Source of the DNA: Robiginitomaculum sp.
GTDB lineage: Bacteria > Pseudomonadota > Alphaproteobacteria > Caulobacterales > Maricaulaceae
NCBI GenBank assembly: GCA_015485335.1
Contig: WFTT01000057.1
Location: 1 to 60,707 of the forward strand
Direction: 5' to 3'
Length of the DNA: 60,707 nucleotides
Numbering within the stretch: the first letter of the stretch is position 1; each line of letters opens with the position of its first letter. This document shows positions 19,303 to 28,407 of this stretch, piece by piece. A program made the translations under genes and the position numbers. The notes under the pieces were generated by a model, which saw nothing but the letters and a program-made list of their open reading frames with translations, searched no databases and had not been told where the DNA came from.

Positions 19303-20117
19303 TCATTAAAACAACCCACCCCCCGGTTCGTATTCTGACCGTTGCAGGCTCGGACAGCTCTGGTGGGGCCGGGGTGCAGGCCGACATCAAAACCATCAGC
19401 GCCCTTGGCGGCTATGCCATGAGCGCCATTACCGCCATCACGGCGCAAAATACCCTCAGCGTGGAGGCTGTACAGCTCATCCCGCCTGAATTGGTGCGGG
19501 CGCAAGTGAGGGCCGTGCTGGAGGATGTCGGGGTCGATGCCATCAAAATCGGCATGTTGGGCGATGCGTTTATTGCTGCGTCCGTCGCTGACGTTTTGCA
19601 CGATATAACCGTGCCGATCATTCTGGATCCGGTAATGGTCGCCACCAGCGGCGACGCCCTGTTAAAGGATGATGCCGTACAGATTATGCGATCCCGCCTG
19701 ATCCCCATGGCGCGCCTGATCACCCCCAATATCCCTGAGGCCGAAGCCCTAAGCGGGCAGAAAATCACCAATATCAATACCCAGCGCGCCGCCGCCGAAG
19801 CTTTGTTAGCCATGGGGCCACAGGCCGTGCTGATCAAAGGCGGACACGGGGATGGCGAAACATTGATTGATTTTCTCCTATGGGAAAAAGGTGAGGCGGT
19901 GCTGGAAAGTAAACGCATCGCCACCCAAAACACCCATGGTACCGGTTGTACCCTGGCCAGTGCCTTGGCCGTGTTTTTGGCACAAAGTCTAAGCTTGACC
20001 GATGCAGTGCAACTGGCCCGGCGTTATGTGCGTGGTGCTATCAAAAATGCGCCGGGTTTTGGCGCCGGGCACGGGCCGCTGGACCATGGCTGGATCAATA
20101 CCGGAGAGCGATCATGA
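19299..20117 (+). CDS. thiD: Hydroxymethylpyrimidine/phosphomethylpyrimidine kinase ThiD
   Basis: Ribokinase-fold enzyme that phosphorylates HMP and HMP-phosphate for thiamine synthesis. Recognised from GSDSSGGAGVQADIKT near the N-terminus, PNIPEAEALSG, IKGGHGD, and the anion-hole/catalytic segment NTHGTGCTLASALA. Length 272 aa is standard. It starts inside the folP stop and its own stop overlaps the next ATG (ATGA at 20114), so translation of the PhzF-like gene is probably coupled. Confidence 0.95.
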   Translation: MIIKTTHPPVRILTVAGSDSSGGAGVQADIKTISALGGYAMSAITAITAQNTLSVEAVQLIPPELVRAQVRAVLEDVGVDAIKIGMLGDAFIAASVADVLHDITVPIILDPVMVATSGDALLKDDAVQIMRSRLIPMARLITPNIPEAEALSGQKITNINTQRAAAEALLAMGPQAVLIKGGHGDGETLIDFLLWEKGEAVLESKRIATQNTHGTGCTLASALAVFLAQSLSLTDAVQLARRYVRGAIKNAPGFGAGHGPLDHGWINTGERS

Positions 20118-20911
20118 AGCTGGATATTTATCAGATTGATGCCTTTGCCGATGTGCCCTTTAGCGGTAATCCAGCCGCCGTTATACCTTTGGACCACTGG
20201 TTGGACGAGGCGGTCATGCAAAATATCGCCATGGAAAACAATCTGGCCGAAACCGCCTTTATTCTACCAGGCGATACCGCCGATGCCTGGCAGTTACGCT
20301 GGTTTACGCCAACCACCGAAGTCCCCCTGTGTGGCCATGCCACCCTAGCCAGTGCCACCTGTATCTTGCGCCATATTCATCCACAGCTGGACCAGGTGCG
20401 CTTTGCCACCAAAAGCGGTGAATTGCGGGTACGACGTTCAGGCAATGCCTTTGTGATGGATTTACCGGCGGGCCAGCCCAAAGACTGGACCCTGCCAGCG
20501 GCGGCGCGCACGGCCCTTGGCATCCCGATCGTGGATAGCGGCATCAGCACCTATCCTTTTGTGGTTCTTGAAAATGAGACCGCCGTGCGGGACCTGGACA
20601 TGCAAAACGCATTGGAGGCGGCCCGGTTGGCCCATGATAGTCGCGAACTGGTGGTTTGTGCCAAAGGCGCTGGTGATCTGGATTTTGTCTTACGGTTTTT
20701 TGCCCCGGGTGTCGGCGTGGACGAAGACCCGGTCACCGGTTCGGCGATTACCTATATCACCCCCTATTGGGCAAAAAAACTGGGCAAAGCCAAAATGCGT
20801 CTTTATCAGGCCTCGCCCCGGGGCGGCTATGTGGATGTAGAGCTCATTGGTGACCGGGTACACCTTATGGGCAAGGCCCAAGATTATCTGCGCGGCACCA
20901 TCACCCTATAA
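20114..20911 (+). CDS. PhzF family isomerase/epimerase-like protein
   Basis: Two-domain protein of the PhzF/diaminopimelate-epimerase fold. PhzF isomerises a phenazine precursor, but most homologues have unknown small-molecule substrates. Diagnostic features are FSGNPAAVIPL, the catalytic Glu in NNLAETAFI (about residue 45), CGHATLASA, and DEDPVTGSA in the second domain. Start at MKLDIYQIDAF (20114): the longer frame to 19946 lies inside thiD. Length 265 aa. The 3' end overlaps the convergent aminotransferase gene by 6 bp. Confidence 0.9.
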   Translation: MKLDIYQIDAFADVPFSGNPAAVIPLDHWLDEAVMQNIAMENNLAETAFILPGDTADAWQLRWFTPTTEVPLCGHATLASATCILRHIHPQLDQVRFATKSGELRVRRSGNAFVMDLPAGQPKDWTLPAAARTALGIPIVDSGISTYPFVVLENETAVRDLDMQNALEAARLAHDSRELVVCAKGAGDLDFVLRFFAPGVGVDEDPVTGSAITYITPYWAKKLGKAKMRLYQASPRGGYVDVELIGDRVHLMGKAQDYLRGTITL

Positions 20912-22036
20912 CGATGCCTTCAGCGCCGCGCCAAAGCGCTCTATATCTGCCTCATTCACCCAGACATGGGGGGTGATGCGCAACCGGTCGCCCCGGCGCG
21001 AAACAAAAACGTTTTGCGTTCGCAGGCGTTGTTGCAAATCATCCGGGGCCGTGTCTGGCAGACGCAAGGACAGGTAATGCGGCGCGCGAATGGGTTCATC
21101 CTCGCCATGCAGACCCAATTCCCCCGCGGTCTGGGCCAGCGCCGCCGTATGGGCGCGGATCTGGGCACAGATATTTTCCACGCCCCAGTCCAGAATTTGC
21201 GTGAGGGCCGCCTCGACCGCGGGCAGTAGTGCAAAATTACTGCGCTCGCCCATATCAAAGCGCGCCGCACCTTCGGCCATCCGATCATGATAATCGGTCA
21301 GGCCGGCAAAGTTCTCGGCACCATCGCGGCTTTGCCAGCATTGCTCCAAAGGCAGGCCGTCATGATGGCGTTCCGCCACATGCAGAAAACCGGTGCCATA
21401 CGGCCCCAGCAGCCATTTATAATTGGCCACCACGGTAAAGTCCGCATCCACCGCCGCCGCATCAAAGGGCAACGCCCCCAGCGACTGGGTCAGGTCCAGC
21501 ACCAAAGCGGCGCCATGCTGGCGGGCCTTTTGCCCAATGGCCACCAAATCCAGCATCCCGCCATCAATCCAGTGCACATTAGCCAGCGCCACAATGGAGG
21601 TTTGTGGCCCAATGGCATCCAGCACCACTTCGGTCCAGCTTTGCCCCTCATGGCGGCTGAGCGTCTTCACATGGGCATTACTGGCGCGGGCCTTTTCGCG
21701 CCAGACATAGACATTGGAGGGAAACTGGTGCGCCATAACCAGAATTTCCGACCCGGCTTCGATGGATAAATTTTTTGCCGCCACCGCCATGCCATAGCTG
21801 ACCGAGGGGATCAGTGCAAAATCCTCTGCACGGGCATTCATCAGCCGCACCATCAGCGCCTTGATACGCAGGCCGTCTTCAAAAAAATCGTCTGCGCACA
21901 GCTCCCATGGCCGCGCCTTGCGCGACAGCCCGCCACGCCCCGCAGCCATGACCTTGCCCGTTAACGGCCCCATAAAGGCACAGTCCAGATAGGCAATATC
22001 CATAGGCATATCGAAAAGATGACGTTGGCAATCCAT
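20906..22036 (-). CDS. Aminotransferase class V-fold PLP enzyme
   Basis: Fold-type I PLP enzyme of the NifS/isopenicillin-N epimerase-like branch, substrate unknown. It shows LDCAFMGPLTG near the N-terminus, the PLP-phosphate and ring contacts around LIPSVSYGMAVAA and LDLTQSLGALPFDA, and the Schiff-base lysine in VVANYKWLLGPYGTGF. Start chosen at MDCQRHLFD (22036); the frame extends to 22093 but that part overlaps the neighbouring transporter. It starts 2 bp after the EamA stop, so the two are probably one operon. Confidence 0.87.
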   Translation of the reverse strand: MDCQRHLFDMPMDIAYLDCAFMGPLTGKVMAAGRGGLSRKARPWELCADDFFEDGLRIKALMVRLMNARAEDFALIPSVSYGMAVAAKNLSIEAGSEILVMAHQFPSNVYVWREKARASNAHVKTLSRHEGQSWTEVVLDAIGPQTSIVALANVHWIDGGMLDLVAIGQKARQHGAALVLDLTQSLGALPFDAAAVDADFTVVANYKWLLGPYGTGFLHVAERHHDGLPLEQCWQSRDGAENFAGLTDYHDRMAEGAARFDMGERSNFALLPAVEAALTQILDWGVENICAQIRAHTAALAQTAGELGLHGEDEPIRAPHYLSLRLPDTAPDDLQQRLRTQNVFVSRRGDRLRITPHVWVNEADIERFGAALKASL

Positions 22037-22037
22037 G

Positions 22038-22967
22038 TTAAATACTCTTGTTTTTTTGCCGGGCCAGCGCCAGCCCGGCCAGAATGACCGCAAACCCCAC
22101 CCATACGGTCAGCCCCAGTTTCTCGCCAAAGGCCAGGCCGACCAGCACCGCAATAAGCGGCATGATATAGTTGGATAACGACAGAAAACTGGGTCCATTA
22201 TCGCGAATAATCATCATCAGAACAATGCCCCCAAGGCCAGTGGAGCCAAGACCCAGTGCCAGCAAAGACAATAAAGCCTTGGGGCTGGGCATATCCATGC
22301 TCAGGGCCGTATAAATCCCAAACGGGGTGATCATCATGGCCGCACAGATCAACAGGCCGGCGGCGGCCACCGAAGGCCGGGTGGTCGGCAGATTGCGGAC
22401 CAGCACCGCCTGCACCGCATAAAATATTGCCCCCAATATCACCGCCAGCTGTGCCACACTGGCCGGGCCACCTAGATCCTGCAGGGCGCTGGGCCCCATG
22501 AGCAGCGCCACCCCGGCAAGGCCCAGTAAAAATCCGGAAAATTTGCGCAAGGTCATGGCCTCGCCAGGCACAAATACATGGGCAAGCGCCGCCGTGGTCA
22601 GCGGCATAATGGCCATCAATATGCCCACCAGCGCTGAATCCAGACTTTGCTGGCCCCAGGACACCAGCGCAAACGGGGCAGTGGCACCGGTAAAGCCCAA
22701 TATGGCAAACCATAGCCAGCGGACATCGGGTTTGGGCCATAATGGCGGCAATTTCTGACCACGTATGCTCATCCAGATCAACAGGGCGATGGCGCCGATC
22801 CATAACCGGCCCATGACCAGCGTGGTTGGCGGAATTTCGGTAACGGCAATTTTCAAAAGGATAAACGCCGTTCCCCACAATACCGCCACCCCCAACAGGC
22901 GCATCCAGTCAAACAGGCTGTGCTGGTCATTTTGCGTAGGCGCAGGGGTGGAAGGAGATACGGTCAT
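22038..22967 (-). CDS. EamA/DMT family transporter (10 TM)
   Basis: Drug/metabolite-type permease made of two EamA repeats, about ten hydrophobic helices spread over residues 20-305. Conserved segments include WGTAFILLKIAV in TM1 and GFTGATAPFALVSWGQQ. Members export amino acids, purine derivatives or other small metabolites; the substrate here is not predictable. The chosen start (MTVSPSTPAP) is six codons inside the longest frame. It is divergent from serC and just upstream of the class V aminotransferase. Confidence 0.87.
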   Translation of the reverse strand: MTVSPSTPAPTQNDQHSLFDWMRLLGVAVLWGTAFILLKIAVTEIPPTTLVMGRLWIGAIALLIWMSIRGQKLPPLWPKPDVRWLWFAILGFTGATAPFALVSWGQQSLDSALVGILMAIMPLTTAALAHVFVPGEAMTLRKFSGFLLGLAGVALLMGPSALQDLGGPASVAQLAVILGAIFYAVQAVLVRNLPTTRPSVAAAGLLICAAMMITPFGIYTALSMDMPSPKALLSLLALGLGSTGLGGIVLMMIIRDNGPSFLSLSNYIMPLIAVLVGLAFGEKLGLTVWVGFAVILAGLALARQKNKSI

Positions 22968-23051
22968 AAGCCCATGTCGGGGCAATTGGCCGCGCTGTCA
23001 AATATATTATTTTTGCACAAAACGCACATGCTCAGTTGATCCCCTGCCAAA

Positions 23052-23102
23052 GACAGCCTATGTGGGCGGTGGGACACGCTTCCCCAACGAAGCGCGCCTG
23101 TC
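23052..23102 (+). ncRNA. Structured serC leader (candidate serC RNA motif)
   Basis: Upstream of serC the RNA can form a hairpin CGCTTC (23077-23082) / GAAGCG (23089-23094) with a 6-nt CCCAAC loop, extended by GACA (23073-23076) with TGTC (23099-23102). An upstream GACAG (23052-23056) could instead pair with CTGTC (23098-23102), so two structures compete. From memory, a conserved 'serC RNA motif' has been described upstream of alphaproteobacterial serC-serA operons, and location and size fit. Identity needs a covariance model match. Confidence 0.5.
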
Positions 23103-23119
23103 TGTGAGGATAGGAGTAC

Positions 23120-24292
23120 ATGATGACAGACATACAACAGCCGGCCATGCGCCCGGCTGATCCGCGATTCTCGTCCGGGCCATGCAAAAAGCATCCGGGC
23201 TGGACCTTTAACACACTTTCCAATGCACTATTGGGCCGGTCTCACCGATCAGCACCGGGCAAGGCACGTCTTGCCCAGGCGATCGAGGAAACCCGCACCC
23301 TTTTGGGCGTGCCCGATGAGTATCGCATCGGCATTGTACCGGCATCTGATACCGGGGCGATGGAAATGGCCCTGTGGTCCTTGCTGGGCGCCCGCCCGGT
23401 GGACGTGCTGGCCTGGGAAAGTTTTGGCAAAGGCTGGGCCACCGACATTACCGCCCAGCTTAAAGTCAACGATGTTCGCCTGCTGGAAGCTCCCTATGGG
23501 GAATTGCCAGATCTGGGTGCCGTGCGCCCCGATGCCGATCTGATTTTCACCTGGAACGGCACCACCTCGGGCGTTCGCGTTCCCGATGCCGACTGGATCA
23601 GCGAGACCCGTGAAGGTCTGAGCATTTGCGATGCCACCTCGGCCGCCTTTGCCCAGGAACTAGATTGGCCAAAACTGGATGTGGTGACCTTCTCCTGGCA
23701 AAAAGTGCTGGGGGGAGAGGCGGCCCATGGCATGTTGATTCTGTCACCGCGCGCGGTGCAAAGGCTGGAGACCTATACTCCACCATGGCCGCTGCCCAAA
23801 ATTTTCCGCCTCACCAAAAAAGGCAAATTGATCGAAGGCATTTTCAAAGGGGCCACCATCAACACCCCGTCCATGATGGCCGTTGAGGACTATCTGGAAG
23901 CCTTAAAATGGTCGGCCCGCCAGGGCGGCTTATCCGCCATGATCGCCCGCGCCGATGCCAATCTGGAAATTGTGTCGGAATGGGTGGAAAGCTCTAGCTG
24001 GGCCGATTTCTTATGTGCGGACCCGGCTTTGCGATCCAACACTTCTGTGTGCCTTAAAATCACCGATGACGCGATCACCGCCTTATCAGGGGATGATCAG
24101 GCCGCCTTTGCCAAGGCTCTGGCCAAACATTTGGAAACCGAAGGCGTGGCGCTGGATATCGGTGCCTATCGGGATGCCCCTCCGGGACTGCGGATCTGGT
24201 GCGGCGGCACGGTCGAGGCCAATGATGTTATGGCGTTAATGCCCTGGCTGGACTGGGCCTTTGCCCGCACCAAAGCTGAATTGAGCCTTTAG
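23120..24292 (+). CDS. serC: Phosphoserine aminotransferase SerC
   Basis: Second enzyme of the phosphorylated serine pathway, converting 3-phosphohydroxypyruvate and glutamate to phosphoserine, possibly also serving pyridoxine synthesis. The 390-aa sequence matches the longer alphaproteobacterial/archaeal-type Ser[14 protein letters not shown] at the N-terminus and the PLP lysine in [15 protein letters not shown]. Adjacent ATGs at 23120 and 23123 share the TAGGAG ribosome-binding site; the second has better spacing. serA follows 39 bp downstream with its own strong Shine-Dalgarno. Confidence 0.95.
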   Translation: MMTDIQQPAMRPADPRFSSGPCKKHPGWTFNTLSNALLGRSHRSAPGKARLAQAIEETRTLLGVPDEYRIGIVPASDTGAMEMALWSLLGARPVDVLAWESFGKGWATDITAQLKVNDVRLLEAPYGELPDLGAVRPDADLIFTWNGTTSGVRVPDADWISETREGLSICDATSAAFAQELDWPKLDVVTFSWQKVLGGEAAHGMLILSPRAVQRLETYTPPWPLPKIFRLTKKGKLIEGIFKGATINTPSMMAVEDYLEALKWSARQGGLSAMIARADANLEIVSEWVESSSWADFLCADPALRSNTSVCLKITDDAITALSGDDQAAFAKALAKHLETEGVALDIGAYRDAPPGLRIWCGGTVEANDVMALMPWLDWAFARTKAELSL

Positions 24293-24331
24293 GCCAGCAT
24301 TTTTTATACAAAATTCTACAAGGAGGGCGCT

Positions 24332-25906
24332 ATGCCCAAAGTTCTGATTGCAGACAAACTGTCTTCTGCTGCTGTTGATGTGTTTCGTGACAAAGGCATT
24401 GATGTTGATGTTCGCACCGGTCTTTCTAAAGACGAAATCATTGACATTATTGGTGACTATGATGGTTTGGTTGTGCGTTCAGCCACCAAACCGGATGCCG
24501 ACATCATTGCCGCGGCCAAAAATTTGAAAGTCATTGGCCGGGCCGGAATCGGCACCGACAATATCGACAAGGTGGCGGCCACCGCCAAAGGCATTGTGGT
24601 GATGAACACCCCCTTTGGTAATGCGGTGACCACCGCCGAACATGCCATCGCCATGATGTTTGCCGCCGCCCGGCAAATCCCCGAGGCCAACGCCTCCACC
24701 CAGGATGGCAAATGGGAAAAATCCCGTTTTGTCGGTACCGAGCTTTATGGCAAAACCCTTGGTCTAATCGGTTGTGGCAATATTGGCTCGTTGGTGGCGG
24801 AACGGGCACGGGGCCTGCAAATGCATGTGCTGGCCTATGATCCATTTTTAACGCCGGAACGCGCGGTTGAACTGGGTGTTGAAAAGACCGAGTTAAAAGA
24901 CGTTCTGGAACGGGCCAATGTGATCAGCCTGCACACGCCGCTGACCGACCAGACCCGCAATATTCTGTCTGCAGAAGCCCTGCAAAAAACCCGCGAAGGG
25001 GTAATTATCGTCAATTGTGCCCGCGGGGGCCTGGTGGACGAGACAGCCCTGCGCGAAGGTTTGCTGTCGGGTCATATCCGTGCCGCGGCCCTGGATGTAT
25101 ATGCCAGCGAACCGGCCCGGGAAAACGATCTTTTTGGCACGCCGGGCCTGGTGGCCACCCCGCATTTGGGGGCCTCGACCCGTGAGGCACAGGAAAACGT
25201 GGCCTTGCAGGTCGCCCACCAGATCAGCGACTTTTTACTCACCGGGGCGGTGACCAATGCCCTGAACATGCCCTCGGTTAGCGCCGAAGAGGCACCGCGT
25301 CTGCGGCCCTTTATTGATCTGGCGGAAAAGCTAGGCTTGCTGGCCGGGCAATTGGTGACCTCGGGCGTTAAACGCATCGAAGTTTCCTATCTGGGTGATG
25401 TCGCCGGTCTGAATATCAAACCGCTCAGCTCAGCAGCCCTGGCCGGGGTGCTGCGCCCGATGCTGGGCGATGTTAATCTGGTGTCCGCGCCGGCCCTTGC
25501 CGCCGATCGCGGCATTGTGCTGGCCCAAACCAGTCAGGAGCAATTGGGTGATTATGAATCCGTGATCACCATTTCGGTAGAAAGCCAAAACACCATTCGT
25601 TCTGTGGCCGGGGCCCTGTTTGCTGGCCAGCCCCGGGTGATTCAGACCAATGATGTGGTGCTGGATGCCCCGTTCAGCACACATATGCTGTTTGTAGAAA
25701 ACGAAGATGAGCCAGGCTTTATCGGCGATCTGGGCAAGGTTCTGGGCGAGCGGGAAGTCAATATCGCCACCTTTAATCTTGGCCGTACCAATCAGGGCGG
25801 ACAGGCCATTGCGCTGGTTGGCATTGATCAAAGCATTGATAGTGATGCACTGGCCGATGTGCGCGCCTTGCCTCATGTGCGTGCTGCCAGCGCCCTGCAA
25901 TTCTAA
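24332..25906 (+). CDS. serA: D-3-phosphoglycerate dehydrogenase SerA
   Basis: First committed step of serine synthesis, oxidising 3-phosphoglycerate with NAD. The substrate and nucleotide domains (about 1-310) carry GRAGIGTDNID, the Rossmann segment LIGCGNIGSLVAERA, NCARGGLVDETAL and TPHLGASTREAQ with the catalytic His. An allosteric substrate-binding domain (about 315-445) and a C-terminal ACT domain (about 450-524) follow, giving the 524-aa long form in which serine feedback is common. AAGGAGGG precedes the ATG. Confidence 0.97.
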   Translation: MPKVLIADKLSSAAVDVFRDKGIDVDVRTGLSKDEIIDIIGDYDGLVVRSATKPDADIIAAAKNLKVIGRAGIGTDNIDKVAATAKGIVVMNTPFGNAVTTAEHAIAMMFAAARQIPEANASTQDGKWEKSRFVGTELYGKTLGLIGCGNIGSLVAERARGLQMHVLAYDPFLTPERAVELGVEKTELKDVLERANVISLHTPLTDQTRNILSAEALQKTREGVIIVNCARGGLVDETALREGLLSGHIRAAALDVYASEPARENDLFGTPGLVATPHLGASTREAQENVALQVAHQISDFLLTGAVTNALNMPSVSAEEAPRLRPFIDLAEKLGLLAGQLVTSGVKRIEVSYLGDVAGLNIKPLSSAALAGVLRPMLGDVNLVSAPALAADRGIVLAQTSQEQLGDYESVITISVESQNTIRSVAGALFAGQPRVIQTNDVVLDAPFSTHMLFVENEDEPGFIGDLGKVLGEREVNIATFNLGRTNQGGQAIALVGIDQSIDSDALADVRALPHVRAASALQF

Positions 25907-25913
25907 CCCCTTG

Positions 25914-25949
25914 GGTGTGGTCGTTTTTGGTTTGCAGAACGGCCACACC
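25914..25949 (+). terminator. Hairpin after serA, possible terminator
   Basis: A 12-bp stem with one T-G wobble: GGTGTGGTCGTT (25914-25925) with AACGGCCACACC (25938-25949), 12-nt loop, starting 8 bp after the serA stop. It lacks a clear T-run afterwards, so intrinsic termination may be weak or the hairpin may only protect the 3' end. Confidence 0.5.
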
Positions 25950-26042
25950 TTGAGGATTTCAACCTTGGAAGACTATCCAGAACGTCAAGCAGACCTTAGA
26001 ATGTTTATTGGCTGGGTTTGCAGTTTGGAATAAGGGAAAGTC

Positions 26043-26633
26043 ATGAAACCTATCTATATGTGTCTTGCGTTCAGTGCGGCGCTGACTTTCAGCTTTGCGA
26101 GTACGGCCTTTTCAACTGAGCTGGAAGAGGCGCGTCTCAATGTGCTGGTTCATGATGTGAACCTGACCGGCAATGGGGCCGGCGGCAAGGAAAGCGGCGC
26201 AGACATTCAGGGCGAGCTGGTGTTTTCATCGCCATCCTTTTTGTCTTGGGCCGGATCGCCGCGCCCTTATCTGAACGGATCCTTGAACACCTCAGGGAAA
26301 ACCAATTTTGGTGGCGCCGGCCTAGCCTGGCAGAAAGATTTTACGTCCACCTTTTATGGCGAATTTGATTTTGGCCTTGTGATTCATGATGGCATTGTGC
26401 ATTTACCGGCCGACCCGGCCGATCCAAAGCGCATTCGCCTGGATGCCACGCGGGTGGTGCTGGGTTCACGCGTGCTCTTTCGCCCCACTTTTGTGCTGGG
26501 CCTTCACCTGAATGAACAATGGGATGCGGCGGTCATGTTTGAACACCTGTCGCATGGACAAATTCTGGCCAGTGGGCGTAATGAAGGTCTGGATAATTTA
26601 GGCGTGCGCCTTTCCTATAAATTTGGCCATTAG
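26043..26633 (+). CDS. Acyloxyacyl hydrolase / lipid A 3-O-deacylase (PagL-like)
   Basis: Small outer-membrane beta-barrel of the PagL family, which removes the 3-O-acyl chain of lipid A. A signal peptide ends near TAFS (about residue 23). Alternating beta-strand patterns run through the mature part. The C-terminal motif FEHLSHGQILASGRNEGLDN carries the His-x-Ser-like catalytic pair of the family, and the protein ends with the barrel-type LGVRLSYKFGH. Length 196 aa. It sits alone between serA and purA. Confidence 0.82.
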   Translation: MKPIYMCLAFSAALTFSFASTAFSTELEEARLNVLVHDVNLTGNGAGGKESGADIQGELVFSSPSFLSWAGSPRPYLNGSLNTSGKTNFGGAGLAWQKDFTSTFYGEFDFGLVIHDGIVHLPADPADPKRIRLDATRVVLGSRVLFRPTFVLGLHLNEQWDAAVMFEHLSHGQILASGRNEGLDNLGVRLSYKFGH

Positions 26634-26661
26634 GGCCTGAACGAACTACAGGAATATCATT

Positions 26662-27954
26662 ATGGCCAATGTCGTGGTTGTCGGCTCGCAATGGGGCGAC
26701 GAAGGCAAGGGTAAGATTGTCGATTGGCTCTCTACCCGGGCAGATGTGGTGGTGCGCTTTCAGGGTGGACACAATGCCGGCCACACTTTGGTGGTGGATG
26801 GCGTTGTTTACAAGCTGAGCCTCCTCCCATCCGGCATTGTGCGTCCAGAAAAGCTCTCGATGATTGGCAATGGCGTGGTGCTGGACCCCTGGGCCCTGCT
26901 TGGTGAAATCGACAAGCTGGCCGGTCAGGGTGTGGAGATTGAACCGGCGCGTCTTCGCATTGCCGAAAATATTCCGCTGATCCTGCCCTTGCATGGAGAG
27001 CTGGACGTGGCCCGCGAGGCCGCCGCCGGATCAGGCAAAATCGGCACCACCAAACGCGGCATCGGCCCGGCCTATGAAGACAAGGTGGCACGGCGCGCGG
27101 TTCGCCTGATCGACCTTGCCGATGCCAATGCCTTGCTGGCGCGCATTACGGGCCTGCTGGCACACCACAATATTTTACGCGCCGCCTATGGTCTTGATTT
27201 GATTGAGGCCGAGGCCCTTACCAATGACCTGTTGGCCCTGGCGCCCAAGGTCTTGCCCTTTGCCGCCCCGCTCTGGCAGGAGCTGGACACGGCCCGGCGC
27301 GCCGGTAAGAAAATTCTGTTTGAAGGGGCCCAAGGGGCCATGCTGGATGTGGATCACGGCACCTACCCTTATGTCACCTCCTCCAACACCCTGGCCGGTC
27401 AGGCCGCCACCGGTGCTGGCGTTGGCCCGGACGCCCTGAACTTCACCCTTGGTATTACCAAGGCCTACACCACCCGGGTTGGCGAGGGGCCATTCCCCAC
27501 AGAACAGGACAATGAAACCGGCAAAAAACTGGGCAAGCGCGGTGCCGAGTTTGGTACCGTTACCGGCCGCACCCGGCGTTGTGGCTGGTTTGATGCCGTG
27601 ATGGTTCGCCAGGCCATCATTACGGGGGGCATTTCCGGCATCGCCCTGACCAAACTGGATGTGCTGGACGGCTTTGCCGAGCTGAAAGTTTGTGTGGCCT
27701 ACAAACTGGATGGAAAACGCATTCGTCGCCTGCCGGCTAGCATTAAAGATCAGGCCCGAGTGGAACCGGTCTATGAAAGCTTTGAAGGCTGGGACCAATC
27801 CACCCGGGGGGCCAGATCCTGGGCCGACCTGCCGGCCACTGCCGTTAAATATGTGCGCCGCCTTGAGGAACTCATCGGCGCGCCGGTGGCCATGCTCTCC
27901 ACCAGCCCGGAACGCGAAGACGTGATCCTGATGCGCGATCCGTTTAAGGGCTAG
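26662..27954 (+). CDS. purA: Adenylosuccinate synthetase PurA
   Basis: GTP-dependent first step from IMP to AMP. Signatures: the P-loop [11 protein letters not shown] (about 8-18) with the catalytic Asp, GGHNAGHT with the catalytic His (about 41), the IMP-site [14 protein letters not shown]-type segment (here [14 protein letters not shown]), and [22 protein letters not shown]. Length 430 aa is normal. An AGGA lies before the ATG, and the gene begins 28 bp after the PagL-like gene. Confidence 0.97.
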   Translation: MANVVVVGSQWGDEGKGKIVDWLSTRADVVVRFQGGHNAGHTLVVDGVVYKLSLLPSGIVRPEKLSMIGNGVVLDPWALLGEIDKLAGQGVEIEPARLRIAENIPLILPLHGELDVAREAAAGSGKIGTTKRGIGPAYEDKVARRAVRLIDLADANALLARITGLLAHHNILRAAYGLDLIEAEALTNDLLALAPKVLPFAAPLWQELDTARRAGKKILFEGAQGAMLDVDHGTYPYVTSSNTLAGQAATGAGVGPDALNFTLGITKAYTTRVGEGPFPTEQDNETGKKLGKRGAEFGTVTGRTRRCGWFDAVMVRQAIITGGISGIALTKLDVLDGFAELKVCVAYKLDGKRIRRLPASIKDQARVEPVYESFEGWDQSTRGARSWADLPATAVKYVRRLEELIGAPVAMLSTSPEREDVILMRDPFKG

Positions 27955-28017
27955 CGACGGGTTTTCGCTTCACTTGCGTTTATCTCTATGCAGGGACGCA
28001 AGATCTGGAGTGAAATC

Positions 28018-28335
28018 ATGAATATTCAAACCAAATTAAGCGTAAGTATTTTGGCCATCGCGCTATTGGCTCCGGCGTTATCTCATGCCGGTACGGGTCG
28101 TGCCAAAGGATGCGGCGTGGCCCAGGGTTCTGGCGTGCTGCACGGCACCGGAACCGTTTATGGCAAAGGTATTGCCATTGGCCATAATGCCAGAGGGGAG
28201 CGCGTCATCAAACGTGGCTCCGGCACCCTTAGCGGCACCGGCACGGTGATCGGTCGCGGCACATTTGTGGGCTGTGGCAAAGGCATCGGCACTGGCAAGG
28301 TCCGCGGCCATGGCACCAAACGGCGAGGTTTCTAG
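28018..28335 (+). CDS. Secreted glycine-rich hexad-repeat protein, unknown function
   Basis: I do not recognise this 105-aa protein. A signal peptide (MNIQTKLSV...LSHA, about 1-22) is followed by a mature chain of GxGxxx hexads: GSGVLH, GTGTVY, GKGIAI, then after HNARGERVIKR a second set GSGTLS, GTGTVI, GRGTFV, and a basic Gly-rich tail ending in KRRGF. Two Cys (in KGCGVA and FVGCGKG) could form a disulfide. The periodicity suggests a beta-solenoid or self-assembling fibre, which is inference. A GGAG lies before the ATG and an intrinsic terminator follows, so it is an independent unit. Confidence 0.75.
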   Translation: MNIQTKLSVSILAIALLAPALSHAGTGRAKGCGVAQGSGVLHGTGTVYGKGIAIGHNARGERVIKRGSGTLSGTGTVIGRGTFVGCGKGIGTGKVRGHGTKRRGF

Positions 28336-28357
28336 CCCAACCCCGAACCCCGCCTTG

Positions 28358-28396
28358 AACCCCGAAATGGTCCCTCAGGCTGTTTCGGGGTTTTTC
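28358..28396 (+). terminator. Intrinsic terminator after the Gly-rich gene
   Basis: Perfect 10-bp stem AACCCCGAAA (28358-28367) / TTTCGGGGTT (28383-28392) with a 15-nt loop, followed by TTTTTC on the plus strand. It ends transcription before the convergent rpoH gene. Confidence 0.85.
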
Positions 28397-28407
28397 TTAA
28401 GGTGCCC

